From the NCBI GenBank assembly GCA_963752755.1, contig CAVVZJ010000005.1, positions 62,001 through 126,000 of the forward strand: a stretch of DNA of 64,000 nt. Reading direction: 5' to 3'. Shown here one piece after another: positions 20,001-29,600 of this stretch. Source of the stretch: CAVVZJ01 sp963752755 (GTDB lineage: Bacteria; Planctomycetota; Planctomycetia; Isosphaerales; Isosphaeraceae). The position numbers and the translations under genes are program-made. Numbering within the stretch: the stretch's first letter is position 1; every line of letters starts with the position of its first letter. The notes under the pieces were generated by a model. The model searched no databases, was not told the DNA's origin, and saw only the letters and a program-made list of their open reading frames with translations.

Positions 20001-20793
20001 GATCAGGGCGTCGTAGCCGAGGGATCTTGGCGTGGGCGCTGATGACGCTCAGGCCCACGTCGAGATCGACGTAGGCTTCGTCCTTGCCCTGGGCGATCCC
20101 CTTGAAGGCGGGGAAGATGTGCTGCACGAGGTCGCCGACCAGCCGGGTCCGGTCCTCGCTGGCGGGCGGGGCCTCCAGGGCGGCCTCGAACCGGGCGGCG
20201 TTCCAGCCCGTGGCGAGCTTGCCCCAGCCCGAGCCGCCGGACGCCTGGTTGCCCCGGTTCAGGTCCTCGAAGAACTTCTCGTCGCCGAGCCGCTGGCGGT
20301 GCTGGACGGCGTTCTTGAAGATCTCGTCGGCCAGGTAGACGCCCGGCAGCGGGGCGTCGGGGTGGTGCTCCAGGACGTGATCGACGTAGCCGCCCAGGAT
20401 GGCCGACTCCATGTTGCGGGAGCCGATCATGTGGTACGGCACGAGGAGGAACTTCTTGTCCTCGACCCAGCCGTGCTTGCCGCAGACCTTCGCCAGGTCG
20501 TCCCTGGCCCGCACGGCGGGGTTGTGCTGCAAGATCAGGTGCAGGACGGCCATGAAGTGCGACTTGCCGGAGCCGAAGCTGCCGTGCAGGTAGCACGCCT
20601 TGCTGTTGGTCGCATCGACGGCCTGACGGATGAAGCCGAGGGCGTCGTCGAACGACTCCAGGAGCTGCGGGGTGACGACGTACTGGTCGAGCGTCTTCTC
20701 GGGCTCGGTGACGCCCTTCGAGAGGTTGAGGACGAAGTCGCCCTTGCGGACCCGCTCGGGGAGGATCAGAAGTTCGCTGATGAGCTTGTCCAT
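17085..20793 (-). pseudogene. pglY: BREX-2 ATPase PglY, several frameshifts
   Basis: Joined frames give about 1,235 residues, the usual size of PglY. It starts MDKLISELLILPERVRKGDF at 20793 with Walker A GSFGSGKSHFM near residue 75, then LFLDELILWL-type Walker B in the second frame. A long helical middle (19850-18400) is uninterrupted. The C-terminal part includes a Pro-Lys-rich linker near 17290 (repeats of PPKP) and ends RYRLTIAWTIEEEPQ. Frame changes lie near 20025, 18388, 18200 (one extra base), 18045, 17895 (extra G), 17725 and 17200. It is twelve bases downstream of the vapC gene. PglY/BrxC proteins are the large AAA+ ATPases of BREX. Confidence 0.87.
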
Positions 20794-20805
20794 CGTCGCA
20801 CCGCT

Positions 20806-21204
20806 TCAGGGTTTGAGCCAGTCGTCGAGCCGCAGGCCGGGGATGTTCTGGTAGTCCTTCGTGTTGTGGGTCACGAGAGTCAGGTTGTGGACGAGGGCGG
20901 CCGAGGCAATCATGAGGTCGGCGGTGGGGACGGAAATCCCCTGTTGCAACAGAGTACCCCGAACCTGGCCGAAGGTATGGGCGCACCCCGCATCGAAGTC
21001 GATCACCTGGACCTCTTGCAGCAGGTCGGCGATCAGGGCCAGGAGCCAATTCGCCTGGGGGAGCTTGTAGGCCCCGGCATACAGCTCCGCCAGCGACACG
21101 CTGGAGATGGCGAGACCGCCGATGTGCTGGATGAAGCGATGGGCCAGTTGCGCCGGACGCCGCATGTGGGCCGAGCAGGTGTCGGTGTCCAGGAGGAAGG
21201 TCAT
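20806..21204 (-). CDS. PIN-domain toxin (VapC type)
   Basis: The 132-residue protein is a complete PIN domain: MTFLLDTDTCSAHMR gives the first acidic cluster, SVSLAELYAGA the conserved Glu, and PTADLMIASAALVHNLTLVTHNTKDYQNI the third and fourth acidic positions. VapC toxins are Mg-dependent endoribonucleases. Its ATG overlaps the stop of the upstream antitoxin gene by ATGA, the usual coupling. The pair lies inside the BREX operon, between pglX and pglY, read in the same direction and only 12 bases from pglY, so it may be carried and expressed with the defence genes. Confidence 0.92.
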   Translation of the reverse strand: MTFLLDTDTCSAHMRRPAQLAHRFIQHIGGLAISSVSLAELYAGAYKLPQANWLLALIADLLQEVQVIDFDAGCAHTFGQVRGTLLQQGISVPTADLMIASAALVHNLTLVTHNTKDYQNIPGLRLDDWLKP

Positions 21205-21452
21205 GCGTCGCCAAGGTCGGGGGCCTGGGGCCGCCGTTCCTGCTTCCGGGCCTGGTAAATTTCCTCCATGACGTCATCCCATTCCGGGAAGTCGGCCAGG
21301 GCTCCCTCGGTGCGGAGGAACCCCTCGCCCGGCTGCCGAGCCGGAGGGATTACCCTCACCTGCACCTCGACCTCCTGGCCCTCGGCCACGCCGGGGTCTT
21401 CGTCCAGCTCGATGGTCCGGCCGTGGACCCGGCCGTGGATGGTCCTGGTCAT
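21201..21452 (-). CDS. Antitoxin of the PIN toxin
   Basis: The 83-residue protein begins with a small beta-rich AbrB/DUF104-like stretch (MTRTIHGRVHGRTIELDEDP, then AEGQEVEVQVRVIPP) and ends in an acidic-basic tail (DFPEWDDVMEEIYQARKQERR) that would wrap and block the PIN toxin. This type of short antitoxin is common beside VapC genes in planctomycetes and cyanobacteria. It overlaps the toxin gene by four bases and starts 46 bases after the pglX stop. It likely autoregulates the pair through its N-terminal DNA-binding part, but any internal promoter is not obvious. Confidence 0.85.
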   Translation of the reverse strand: MTRTIHGRVHGRTIELDEDPGVAEGQEVEVQVRVIPPARQPGEGFLRTEGALADFPEWDDVMEEIYQARKQERRPQAPDLGDA

Positions 21453-22520
21453 CGTCCGCCTCCCGATCGTGTGGTCCGTGGTTGCGAGTCCTGCTGGGTC
21501 ATGCGTCGTCCTCCGCCTGGCCCTTCTTCTTGCGGGGCGTGCGAGTCTTCCGGGCCTTCTCGGGCGGCTGCCAGTGGCGGATGTCGTCCAGGGTCAGGCC
21601 CAGCTCGTGGGCGTCGTTTTCGAGGAGGGCCTGGTAGGACTGGCCCGCCGTGTCGCCGAACTCGGGGTCGATCTCGGGGTGCCACTGGTGAATCCAGGGC
21701 AGGAGCTGATCGAGACCGGCCAGGATGGGGGCGAGGCGGCGGGCGTCCCAGCCCTCTCGCTTGCGGGCGTCGTAATAGGAGACGAGGGCGGCGGCTTGCT
21801 GGAGGTGGTCCCAGCCGGCCCAGCCGACGACCGGGCTGGGGTCGCTCTCGGTCGGGAGGTGGGGGTAGCTGATCCACCGCTCCTTCGGCACGTCGAGCTT
21901 GCCCCGGAGCCGCCAGAAGTCCTGTTTGAGGAAGTCGGCGGAGGTGTACTTGGGCGGCACCGGGATGTCGCCCACGTCCTGGCCGGCGTCCTGCTGGCGC
22001 TGGAGGTCCCAGGTGCGTTCCCAGACCTCCCGCTTGCGGAGGCCCGAGGGCTTGTAGCGCAGGACGGGCAGGAAGGGGACCGACTCGCCCTCGACCAGTT
22101 CGAGGACCAGGGCGGCCACGTCGAAGTCGGGGCGGCCCCGGTAGAGGGCGGCGACCTGGAGGAAGTCGGGGTCGGCGCTGGCCGTGTCGGCAAGCTGGGC
22201 GGTGGACTGGAGGGCCGGTTCGTGCTGGCGGGCGTCGGGCCAGTAGCGGGGGCTTTCGAGGCGGTCGAGGAGCCAGGTCTTCAGGGCTCGCCGCTGCTGG
22301 TCCTGCCAGGGCTCATCGTTCCACCGGCGCTTGTATTCCGGGCGCTCGATGAGCCCGATCTCCCTGTTCGTCTCGATGAGCGTGATCCGCCGCTCGACCC
22401 GTTGCCGATAGGCGTCGGGCCAGTGGGCGGGCAGTTCGGTGATGGGCGTCGAGCCGTGCCGCTCGAACCAGGTGGTTTCCAGCTCGCCCTTCGCCATCTG
22501 GCGGGCCATGACGATCTCGA

Positions 22521-22717
22521 ACGCCCTTTCCCCCAACTTCAATGTGGGACAGCCGCCCCCGGCTGTCTCCTTTTGAATCGCGGCAGCCGAGGGCGGCTGC
22601 CCCACAAGGGACGCCCTTTCCCCCAACTTCAATGTGGGACAGCCGCCCCCGGCTGTCTCCTTTTGAATCGCGGCAGCCGAGGGCGGCTGCCCCACAAGGG
22701 ACGGCTGCCCCACAAGA
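22521..22717. repeat. Tandem 90-bp units with inverted REP pair, right side of the RAYT insert
   Basis: Two exact 90-bp units (22521-22610 and 22611-22700) are followed by a partial third (22701-22717). Each unit holds tgtgggacagccgcccccgg and, inverted, ggcagccgagggcggctgcc, so each can form a pair of hairpins. The first 20 bases of each unit encode native PglX sequence (KLGERA), so the duplication arose after insertion. Ninety bases are thirty codons, so the frame is kept. Confidence 0.9.
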
Positions 22718-23226
22718 GACCTCTCGGGATTCCCTTCGATCCCCTCTCTCCAAAGCCACGGATAGTCATCGGGGGTGATGGACAGCCCCTTCCTGACCGG
22801 ATTCTGGCAGAGGTATTCCGCCTTGGCCTCGACCCGCTCATCCGAACGAAGAATGTGGTCGAACGACTCATCCTGCCAGACGTGTCCCTTTCGACCCAGC
22901 ATCCTGTTGACCGAGTGTGCGGAGGCCCCCTTGATTCCGCCCAGGATCTCGGCCAGCCCATAAGGGTTTCCTTCAGGGTCGGGCCGAGGCGTGAAGAGTA
23001 AATGCACGTGGTCTGGCATCACCACAGCCGCATGCATGTGCAGTTTGATGCCGTTGTCGTGCAGGCAATGCTGGAGCACTCGGTCACGGACGGACTCGGG
23101 CAGAACCCAGCGATGCCAGGTGCAAAAGGTGACCTCCAGGGTACGGCCCTCGGCCTGGAAGTGGGGCAGGTTCCGGCGATACTCCGGTTGGCTGGGCCTG
23201 GACCTGGGCCGTTCGGAGGGGGGGAT

Positions 23227-23293
23227 GGGCACAGCCGAGGGCGGCTGTGCCACACCACCGGAGGTCGATGTGGGACAGCCGCCCTCGGCTGTC
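23227..23293. repeat. REP/BIME-like double palindrome, copy 2
   Basis: The stretch holds cacagccgagggcggctgtg and, after a 17-base spacer, gacagccgccctcggctgtc, which are near-perfect palindromes in inverted relation. It is almost identical to 23422-23487. It encodes GTAEGGCPTSTSGGVAQPPS in the pglX frame. Confidence 0.9.
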
Positions 23294-23421
23294 CCTCCCG
23301 CAACCGTCAGGTCCTCATCCAGCAGCCCATACAGACGGTAACACTCCCAATCGAGTTCTTCTTGCAGGGCGATCATGCGGCCCCGGAGGCGGGCCGCCGT
23401 GGTTCTGGCCTCCTCCAGGCC

Positions 23422-23487
23422 GGGCACAGCCGAGGGCGGCTGTGCCACACCACCGGAGGTCGATGTGGGACAGCCGCCCTCGGCTGT
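23422..23487. repeat. REP/BIME-like double palindrome, copy 1, isolated in pglX
   Basis: This near-identical copy of 23227-23293 is separated from it by about 130 bases of ordinary pglX sequence. It inserted without breaking the frame, and shows that REP units moved within the gene apart from the RAYT. Confidence 0.9.
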
Positions 23488-25901
23488 CTCTCCAGCAACC
23501 GTCGGAGTTGCCTGCCGCACGATCGCATCGGGGAGCGAGGCGCTGTAGTCCTGGCCCAGACGGTCAAGCTGGCGGGCGAGCGAGAGTGGCTTGGATTCTG
23601 GGATCGGAAACCGTTCCAGACCGGTGCCAGTGTGTTCGTAGAACGACTCCCAACGCTCATCGTAGATCCCACGTCCTATCCCACTACTACCCTTTGTCTG
23701 GAAGTTTTGCTTCATCCAGAAGCACGCCGTGGAACTGTTGAGCAGGCCGAGCAGGGCGAGATGGTCATCCTCGGTGGCGTCGGCGGGAAGCTTGATGATC
23801 GGGGCCGACTGCTTGAACACCTTGCCGCCCCGGTCGAGCACGAAGTGGTTGTGCGTGGCGACGAAGGCGAAGGCGATGGAGAGAGGAGTTCGAAACCGAT
23901 TTGCAAATAGCATAGAGTATTCGAACCATTCCAATCCCCGCTCAATCTGCGACAGTCCATAGGCAATCCGAATGCTCAACTGCCGCTTCCATGGCCATAA
24001 AAATCGGTCGACCTGAGATGTGGAAACCGCTGCAAATGTCGCTGGATCGTAGGGAAACAAAGCCACTGTGGGATTGTCGAGAAACCAGTCCCGTATCTCT
24101 TCTCCAGAGACAAGCGGTCTCGTTTGATCTTCTGGGATTGCGTGCCGTTGTGCTACTTCCCTCGAAACGAGATAAACATCGTCTTCCCTGGTGACCGCTC
24201 CAAACCCAATCTCATCGATGATGTGTTTCAGTGTGACTTCGCCAGTCGAATCTAGCTGCTCTTTCAGGTCTGAGGCTCCACCACCCCCGATACTCCACGG
24301 ATGAGACGCAAAGGTTTTCCTTGGACGTCCGCCGTCGAGGTGAACTCATCCTCGGCCCCCGCCCGGTCGATCTGGCGAACGATCGACTGCCAGACCAGCC
24401 CTTGCGACGGATCGTCTGGCGTGCTGGGTTCCCCCTTGATGCCGAGGACCGCCCGCACATCATCACCATTCGGACTCCGGTTCCTACCGAAGAGGATCAC
24501 CGTGGGCGTGCCGTGGCCGGGGATGTAGGCCCCGGACGTGTCCACGACGTGCGTCAGGTCGATCCGGGGGAAGAACTCCTCGATCAGCTTCTTGCCGAAC
24601 TCCCGCTTCATGAACGAGTTGGCCGTGATCATGCCGACGTGGCCGCATCGTCCGTTCTCGGGAGCGAGGGCCAGGTCGAAGAATCGTTCCGTGAACGGCA
24701 CGGCCACGGAATACTGGCGGTGGCAGACCTCGGGGTAACGGTTCCTGTACGCCGCATTCAGGCTGGAGTCCTTGACCGTGATGTACGGCGGGTTCCCGAC
24801 CACCGCATGATAGGGCTGCCCCAGCACCTCCTGGAGGGCCTCCCGGTCCTCGCAGGCGTAAATCTCGGGAGCCCAGCTCCCCTCGTCGGTGGCGAACCAC
24901 GTCTGCTCCGAGACCCGGTCGCCACGGCGGTTCCAGCGGCTGCCGAACAGCAGGCTATCGCCGGTGGCCAGGTGGATCGTCCAGCCGGGGGCGTCCTTCA
25001 ACCGCCGGATTCCGCACGCCCGGAGCGCCGCCACGATCAGCCGGAACCGGGCGATCGCCACGGCGAACGGGTTGATGTCCACGCCCCAGACGCCGTCGAG
25101 GGCCTTCTGGGCGGCGACGATGGCGTTGTCCTCCCGCTTCATCCAGCGCTCGAACAGCCGTGCGAACCCGCCGAGCAGGAAGTGGCCCGAGCCGCACGTC
25201 GGGTCGATCATCCGCACCGTGTCGAGCCCGAACTCCTCGATGGCCGGGTCGAGCGTCCGGTCGAGGAGGAACTCCTCGACGAACACGGGCGTTTGCAGCA
25301 GGGCGTACTTCTTCCGGGCTCGCTCGGAGAGGTCCTGGTAGAGGTCGCCGAGGAAGCGGGTGTCGCCGTCCTCGACCTCGAAGGTCCGCCTGAGGTGGCC
25401 CGCCTCCGGGTCGATCTCCCGCCAGAACGCCAGCAGCCTCATCGCCGCATCGCCCGACGGCCCGACCGCCCAGAGCGGCGTCTTCCCCTCGGCGAACAGG
25501 TCCCGGGCGGCGGGGATCTTGCCGACCTCGTGGAAGACGTGCTGGAAGTACTCCCGATCGGTGTCGTGGGGATGCTGGCGGAAGAACAGCTCGTGCGCGT
25601 CCTCGGCCCGCGACCGCCGCTCGCCCTCGCCCGCCAGCCAGCACTCGTCGATCAGCCGGTTGTCCTCCAGGAACCGGACGAAGACGCCGGCCAGCACCCA
25701 CGCCACCGCCACCTGCTCCAGGTAGTCCTCCCGCCAGACCTCATACGCCTGGGCCGTCCGCCCGCCCTTCTCGATCCGCGCGAACGCCTCCCTCAGCCCG
25801 GCGTCGATCTGGCGTCCCCCGTCGCTCGGGCGAGGAGATCCTCGGCCAGCCGCTCGACCTGTCCCCGCAATTCCGGCAGCAGCGATGCAGTGTTCATCAT
25901 C

Positions 25902-26669
25902 CAACCATGTATAACCCGAGAGTGAGGCGCCGGGCAACGGTCCTTCGACCCATCCCGACCCCGGACGCTCGCCAACCTCGACGGCCCCTCCCCCGAATTC
26001 CCCGAACTCGTGCCTTCTCCCGGCAGAGCCTCGCTTCCCCCGACTCCTTGAGCCGCCTCCTCATCGTGACCCTCCCAGTTGACCCGACCGATCCAGGTCG
26101 GAACCTCTCCACCAACAACACCTCCCTTCGCTCCTTTCCCCGTTTGTACCACTCACCAGATGGGGAAGAGTCTCCCAGATCACCTTCTTTCCCGCGCCCC
26201 CCAGAGGTTCCCTCCTCGCGATGGCGAGGCGATTCCCGACACCGCTTCGATTTGTGTGCTAGACTTATCCCTGGCTCTTTGACAACTCGCTCCTCCCACC
26301 TGCCGATCCCTCCGGCCCATCCGTCGCGACGACGCGGCGCGTCCGGGGCGCCGAACGAACTTCAAAATAGGTAAAATGGCTCTCCCAAGTTCCAGCCATG
26401 ACACGACTTGTGATTTGCCGTTCTCCGGGACGGAAAGCGTCCCCCCGGCGTCCCCTCCCCGCCCCGGCTGCGTCCCCATGCCGTCCCCGGCGCGTCGTCC
26501 CGGCGTTCCCGGCCCGTCTCAAACCTCCAGGGGTCGCCAGAAAAGACGATGACTCCCGGTCCTCGCCGCCGACCTCAGGGCCGGGAGCGAGATTCCGTCA
26601 TCCCCAACCCCCGACCGTGAGTCGAGATTTTTTCCCTGAGTCCCGACCTCCGGCAAGGCTCTCCCTGTT
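25902..26669. other. 768-bp spacer between pglW and pglX, no gene seen
   Basis: No frame on either strand looks like a protein with host codon use. Just before the pglX start, on the minus strand, TTGCCC and TTATAC lie 17 bases apart, a weak promoter candidate that would give a nearly leaderless pglX message. The rest is purine/pyrimidine-skewed and locally less GC-rich. Other BREX genes here overlap, so this gap splits the operon into pglW and pglX-brxHI units. Confidence 0.45.
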
Positions 26670-29600
26670 TTACACAGAGCCCGCAGTTTGCCTCCCTCCC
26701 CGATGCACGTTCTCGATCCAGGCTTCCGAGACCCTGGCCCGCTGTCCCGGCGTGATCAGGGGGATCTCGGCGTTGTCGAGCACCGGCAGGTCGTGCTGCC
26801 CGTCCGCCGCCACCAGCACCCAGAGGCCGGGGCACGGCACGTCGTGGCCCACCCGGTCCCGCAGCGTCTCCAGGACCGCCATCTGGTCGTACCGGGCGAT
26901 CAGGCCCGGATGCACCATCAGCAGGTGCTCCCTGCGGTCGCACAGCTCGGCGGCGATCTTCGGGGCCACCCGAGCGACGAGGTGCATCAGGTTGCCCCAG
27001 TCGGGGCTGGAGCGGTCCGCCCCGTCGGCCTGCTCGACGACCTTCCAGTCGATCTCCAGCGCCTCGGCTTCCCGGCGAAGTGCCTCGAAGAACAGGTCGT
27101 CGAACGAGACCCGCTCCAGCTCGAACCGCCGCAGGAGCTCGTCCTCGCACCGCCGCATCCGGCTGGGCCGGACGGTCAGCACCAGGAACCCGCCGTCGGC
27201 GTGGGCGTGCCGCAGCCGCTCCTCGAACTGCCGGGCCTCGGCCAGGTCGGGCGTGACCTCCACCTTGCGGGTCGAGGTCGCCGTGGTCCGTCGGCCGGGG
27301 ATCGACGAGCCCGAGGTGACGTTGATGGTGGCGTCCCGGCGGCGATAGACCTTCCTCTCGTCGTCCCAGCGGACCTCCAGGCCGACCCGGTGCAACAGGG
27401 CGTCGAGGTCGGGGCGTCCCGGCAGCGGCTCGGCCTCGGGGTAGCGGCTCCTCAGCCGGTCCCGGATCTGCTCGATGGTGAAGCCGTCCTCGCCGTCGCC
27501 CAGGCCCAGGCCGGACAACGCCCCGAGGCCCAACCGCAGGGCTCGCTCGGCCGCCATCCCACGGGGGTAGAGTTCCTGGCGGGGCGAGACGGCGGCGGCC
27601 CTGCCCATGGCGGCGGCGAGCTTCAGCAGACGCTCGTTGCCGAACGGCTGACAGCCGAGGGGCTGCTGCGGCTGGCTCACCTCGTAGAGTTCCTGAAAGA
27701 CCCGCAGGGGCGGTGGCAGCGGGTCGGACTCCGCCAGCCGGTCCGCCTTCCGGCCCAGCTCCTCGGCGAACGCCGCCAGCTCCGCCGAGCAGGCCACGAC
27801 CACCTTCCCGGCGACCCGGCGAACCTGGAACCGGGGCACCGCCATCGAGGTCTCCGTCTCAACCGCCGCCCTGGCCACCGCCGACGCCATCTGCTGCTGG
27901 TGGGCCGATTCCGACGCCCCTGCGGCGGGCCTCAGCAGGATCGTCAGGTCGATCAACTCGGCGATCGTGACCACCCCGCCCAGCCGCTGGACCTGCTCGC
28001 AGAGTTCGTGGCGGAACGCCGTGATCGCCGAGTCCTTGGCCCAGCGGGCACGGTCGGCCGTCACAACCTGGCCCACTCGGGCTCGGCTGATGTCCAGCGA
28101 GTCGGCGATGTCGGACTGGCTGGGCCAGTGGTCCGGCGATTTGAACCCGTTCGCCTCGACCCCCAGAAGGGCGGTGCGGATGCGCCACTCGGCGTCCTTC
28201 TTCGGGATCTTGACCCCGACGACCCGGTGCTCCAGCCGCTCCAGGGTCGGCGGTCCCGAGGGCTCGTCCGGCGAGGGCTCGTCCTTCGTCCGGGCCGGAT
28301 CGACGCCGGGGAACCGCCCCCGGAGCTGGGTCACGTAGTCGATGATCTCCCGACGGGTCCGGTAGCCGACCCCCCGCATCAGGTGGATGTCGCCGGTGGG
28401 GTACTCCAGCAGGTTGCGGACGGTGAGGATGTCGGCCCGCTCCAGGGCGTTCAGGGCCCGGGTGCTCAGGCCCAGGGCGGCGACGGGCGTCGTCAGGTCG
28501 GCCTGCTCCAGCGAGACCCGGAGATCGACCTCCTCGCCGCCGGGGGTCGTGATCGTCCGCCCCTCCGCCTCCTGGAAGACCTGCTGCCAGGCCCACCGCA
28601 TCTCGTCGGCGTTGTGGAAGCGTGCCTCCGGGTCACGGTCGAGCGCCTTGCGGAAGAACCGGACCAGCCCCTCCCGGACCCCGGCGTCGAACTTCTCGGC
28701 GTCGATCGCCAGCTCGGCGTCGGTCATCGCCGGGTCGGACTTGCCGTCCCCCCACTGTGGCAATACTCCGGCCCCGAGCGCCATCTCGTAGAGGGTCGCC
28801 GCCGCCGAGTACCGCTCCGCATGGAGATCCCACCGCCGGGGCTTGCGTTGGGCGAGGAACGGGTCGGTGTAGCCGGGCGTCCCCACCCGGATGTTGTCCA
28901 GCGGGGCGTTGGCGAGGGAGAAGTCGAACAGGATGAGCTGGTTCCGCCCCTTCGTCAGCGTGCGGATGCCGACGTTGTCCGGCTTGACGTCCCGGTGGGC
29001 GACCCCGTGACGCTCCAGCGAGGAGACGGCCGAGAGGAGGTCGTCGCCGTAGCGGGCGAGCATCTCCAGGCCCGGCACGCCCTCGGCCCGCAGCAGCGCT
29101 GCCAGCGTCCGGTCGCCCGCCTTCTGGAGGACGAGTACGGACCGGCCGCCGATGACCAGCTCGTCCTCGATGGCGACGATGAACTCGCTGTGGAGCGACC
29201 GCAGGGCCTCGGCCTCCTCGTGCAGCCGGGCGTCCTGCTCGTCGGACATCGCCACCTTGAGGACGTACTCCTTCTCGTCCTTCTTCACGAGCAGGGCGGT
29301 GGCGGTCGCCCCCTGGCCGAGGACACGCTCAACAACGAAGCCGTGTTCGAGCCGGTCGCCCCGCCTGGCCTGCAAGGGATCGACGACGACCGCCTCGGCC
29401 GGTGCGGTCAACTCGTCCTCGACATCGTCGAGCAGCGTCAGGAAGTCCTCGACGGAGCCGATCCGGGTGAGCACGTCGGGGTGGGTGCTCCACCGGATCA
29501 GCTCCTCCAGCTTCGGGCCTGCGCCGTCCAGGACCGAGGAGAGGCTCAGCCCCTTCTGCTCCCGCAAGATCCTCGCCAGGTCGGTCGGGCCGGTGGCGGG

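Larger units (their letters stand above)
22521..23293 (-). mobile_element. REPtron-like insert: RAYT domain between REP repeats, in frame within pglX
   Basis: The coding sequence at about 23220-22728 reads as a REP-associated tyrosine transposase (IS200-like Y1 fold): EYRRNLPHFQ start, TFCTWHRWVLPESVRD, the metal-binding HUH motif in VVMPDHVHLLF, GHVWQDESFDHILRS and the catalytic Tyr in AEYLCQNPVRKGL. It lacks its own obvious start codon and is continuous with PglX on both sides. REP-type palindromes bound it at 23227-23293 and at 22521-22717. RAYTs are single-copy enzymes that act on REP hairpins; finding one fused into a defence gene is unusual. Confidence 0.8.
21499..25901 (-). pseudogene. 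pglX: BREX-2 adenine methyltransferase PglX carrying an in-frame RAYT/REP insertion; two frameshifts
   Basis: The gene starts at ATG 25901 (or 25898; MNTASLLPELRGQVERL). The methyltransferase core has DPTCGSGHFLLGGFARL (motif I), GVDINPFAVAIARFRL and VGNPPYITVKD (motif IV), followed by the target-recognition and C-terminal parts ending RKTRTPRKKKGQ. PglX N6-methylates adenine to mark self DNA. Frame changes lie near 25825 and at a C5 run (24284-24288, G5 in the sense strand) where six would restore the frame. From 24066 down to 21499 one frame of 855 residues is open. Inside it, 23220-22728 encode a tyrosine transposase domain flanked by REP repeats, making the protein about 1,460 residues where some 1,200 is usual. 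Native PglX words (ARLRGRMIALQEELDWECY before, LKLGERAFEIVMARQM after) stand on both sides. Confidence 0.88.

Noticed and set aside
18405..20042. 545-codon rightward frame opposite pglY
   Set aside because: Antisense shadow with His/Leu/Val-rich composition; the minus strand carries the family sequence.
22521..23487. CRISPR array
   Set aside because: The repeats are palindromic pairs in few copies with coding sequence between them and irregular spacing; they fit REP/BIME units with a RAYT.
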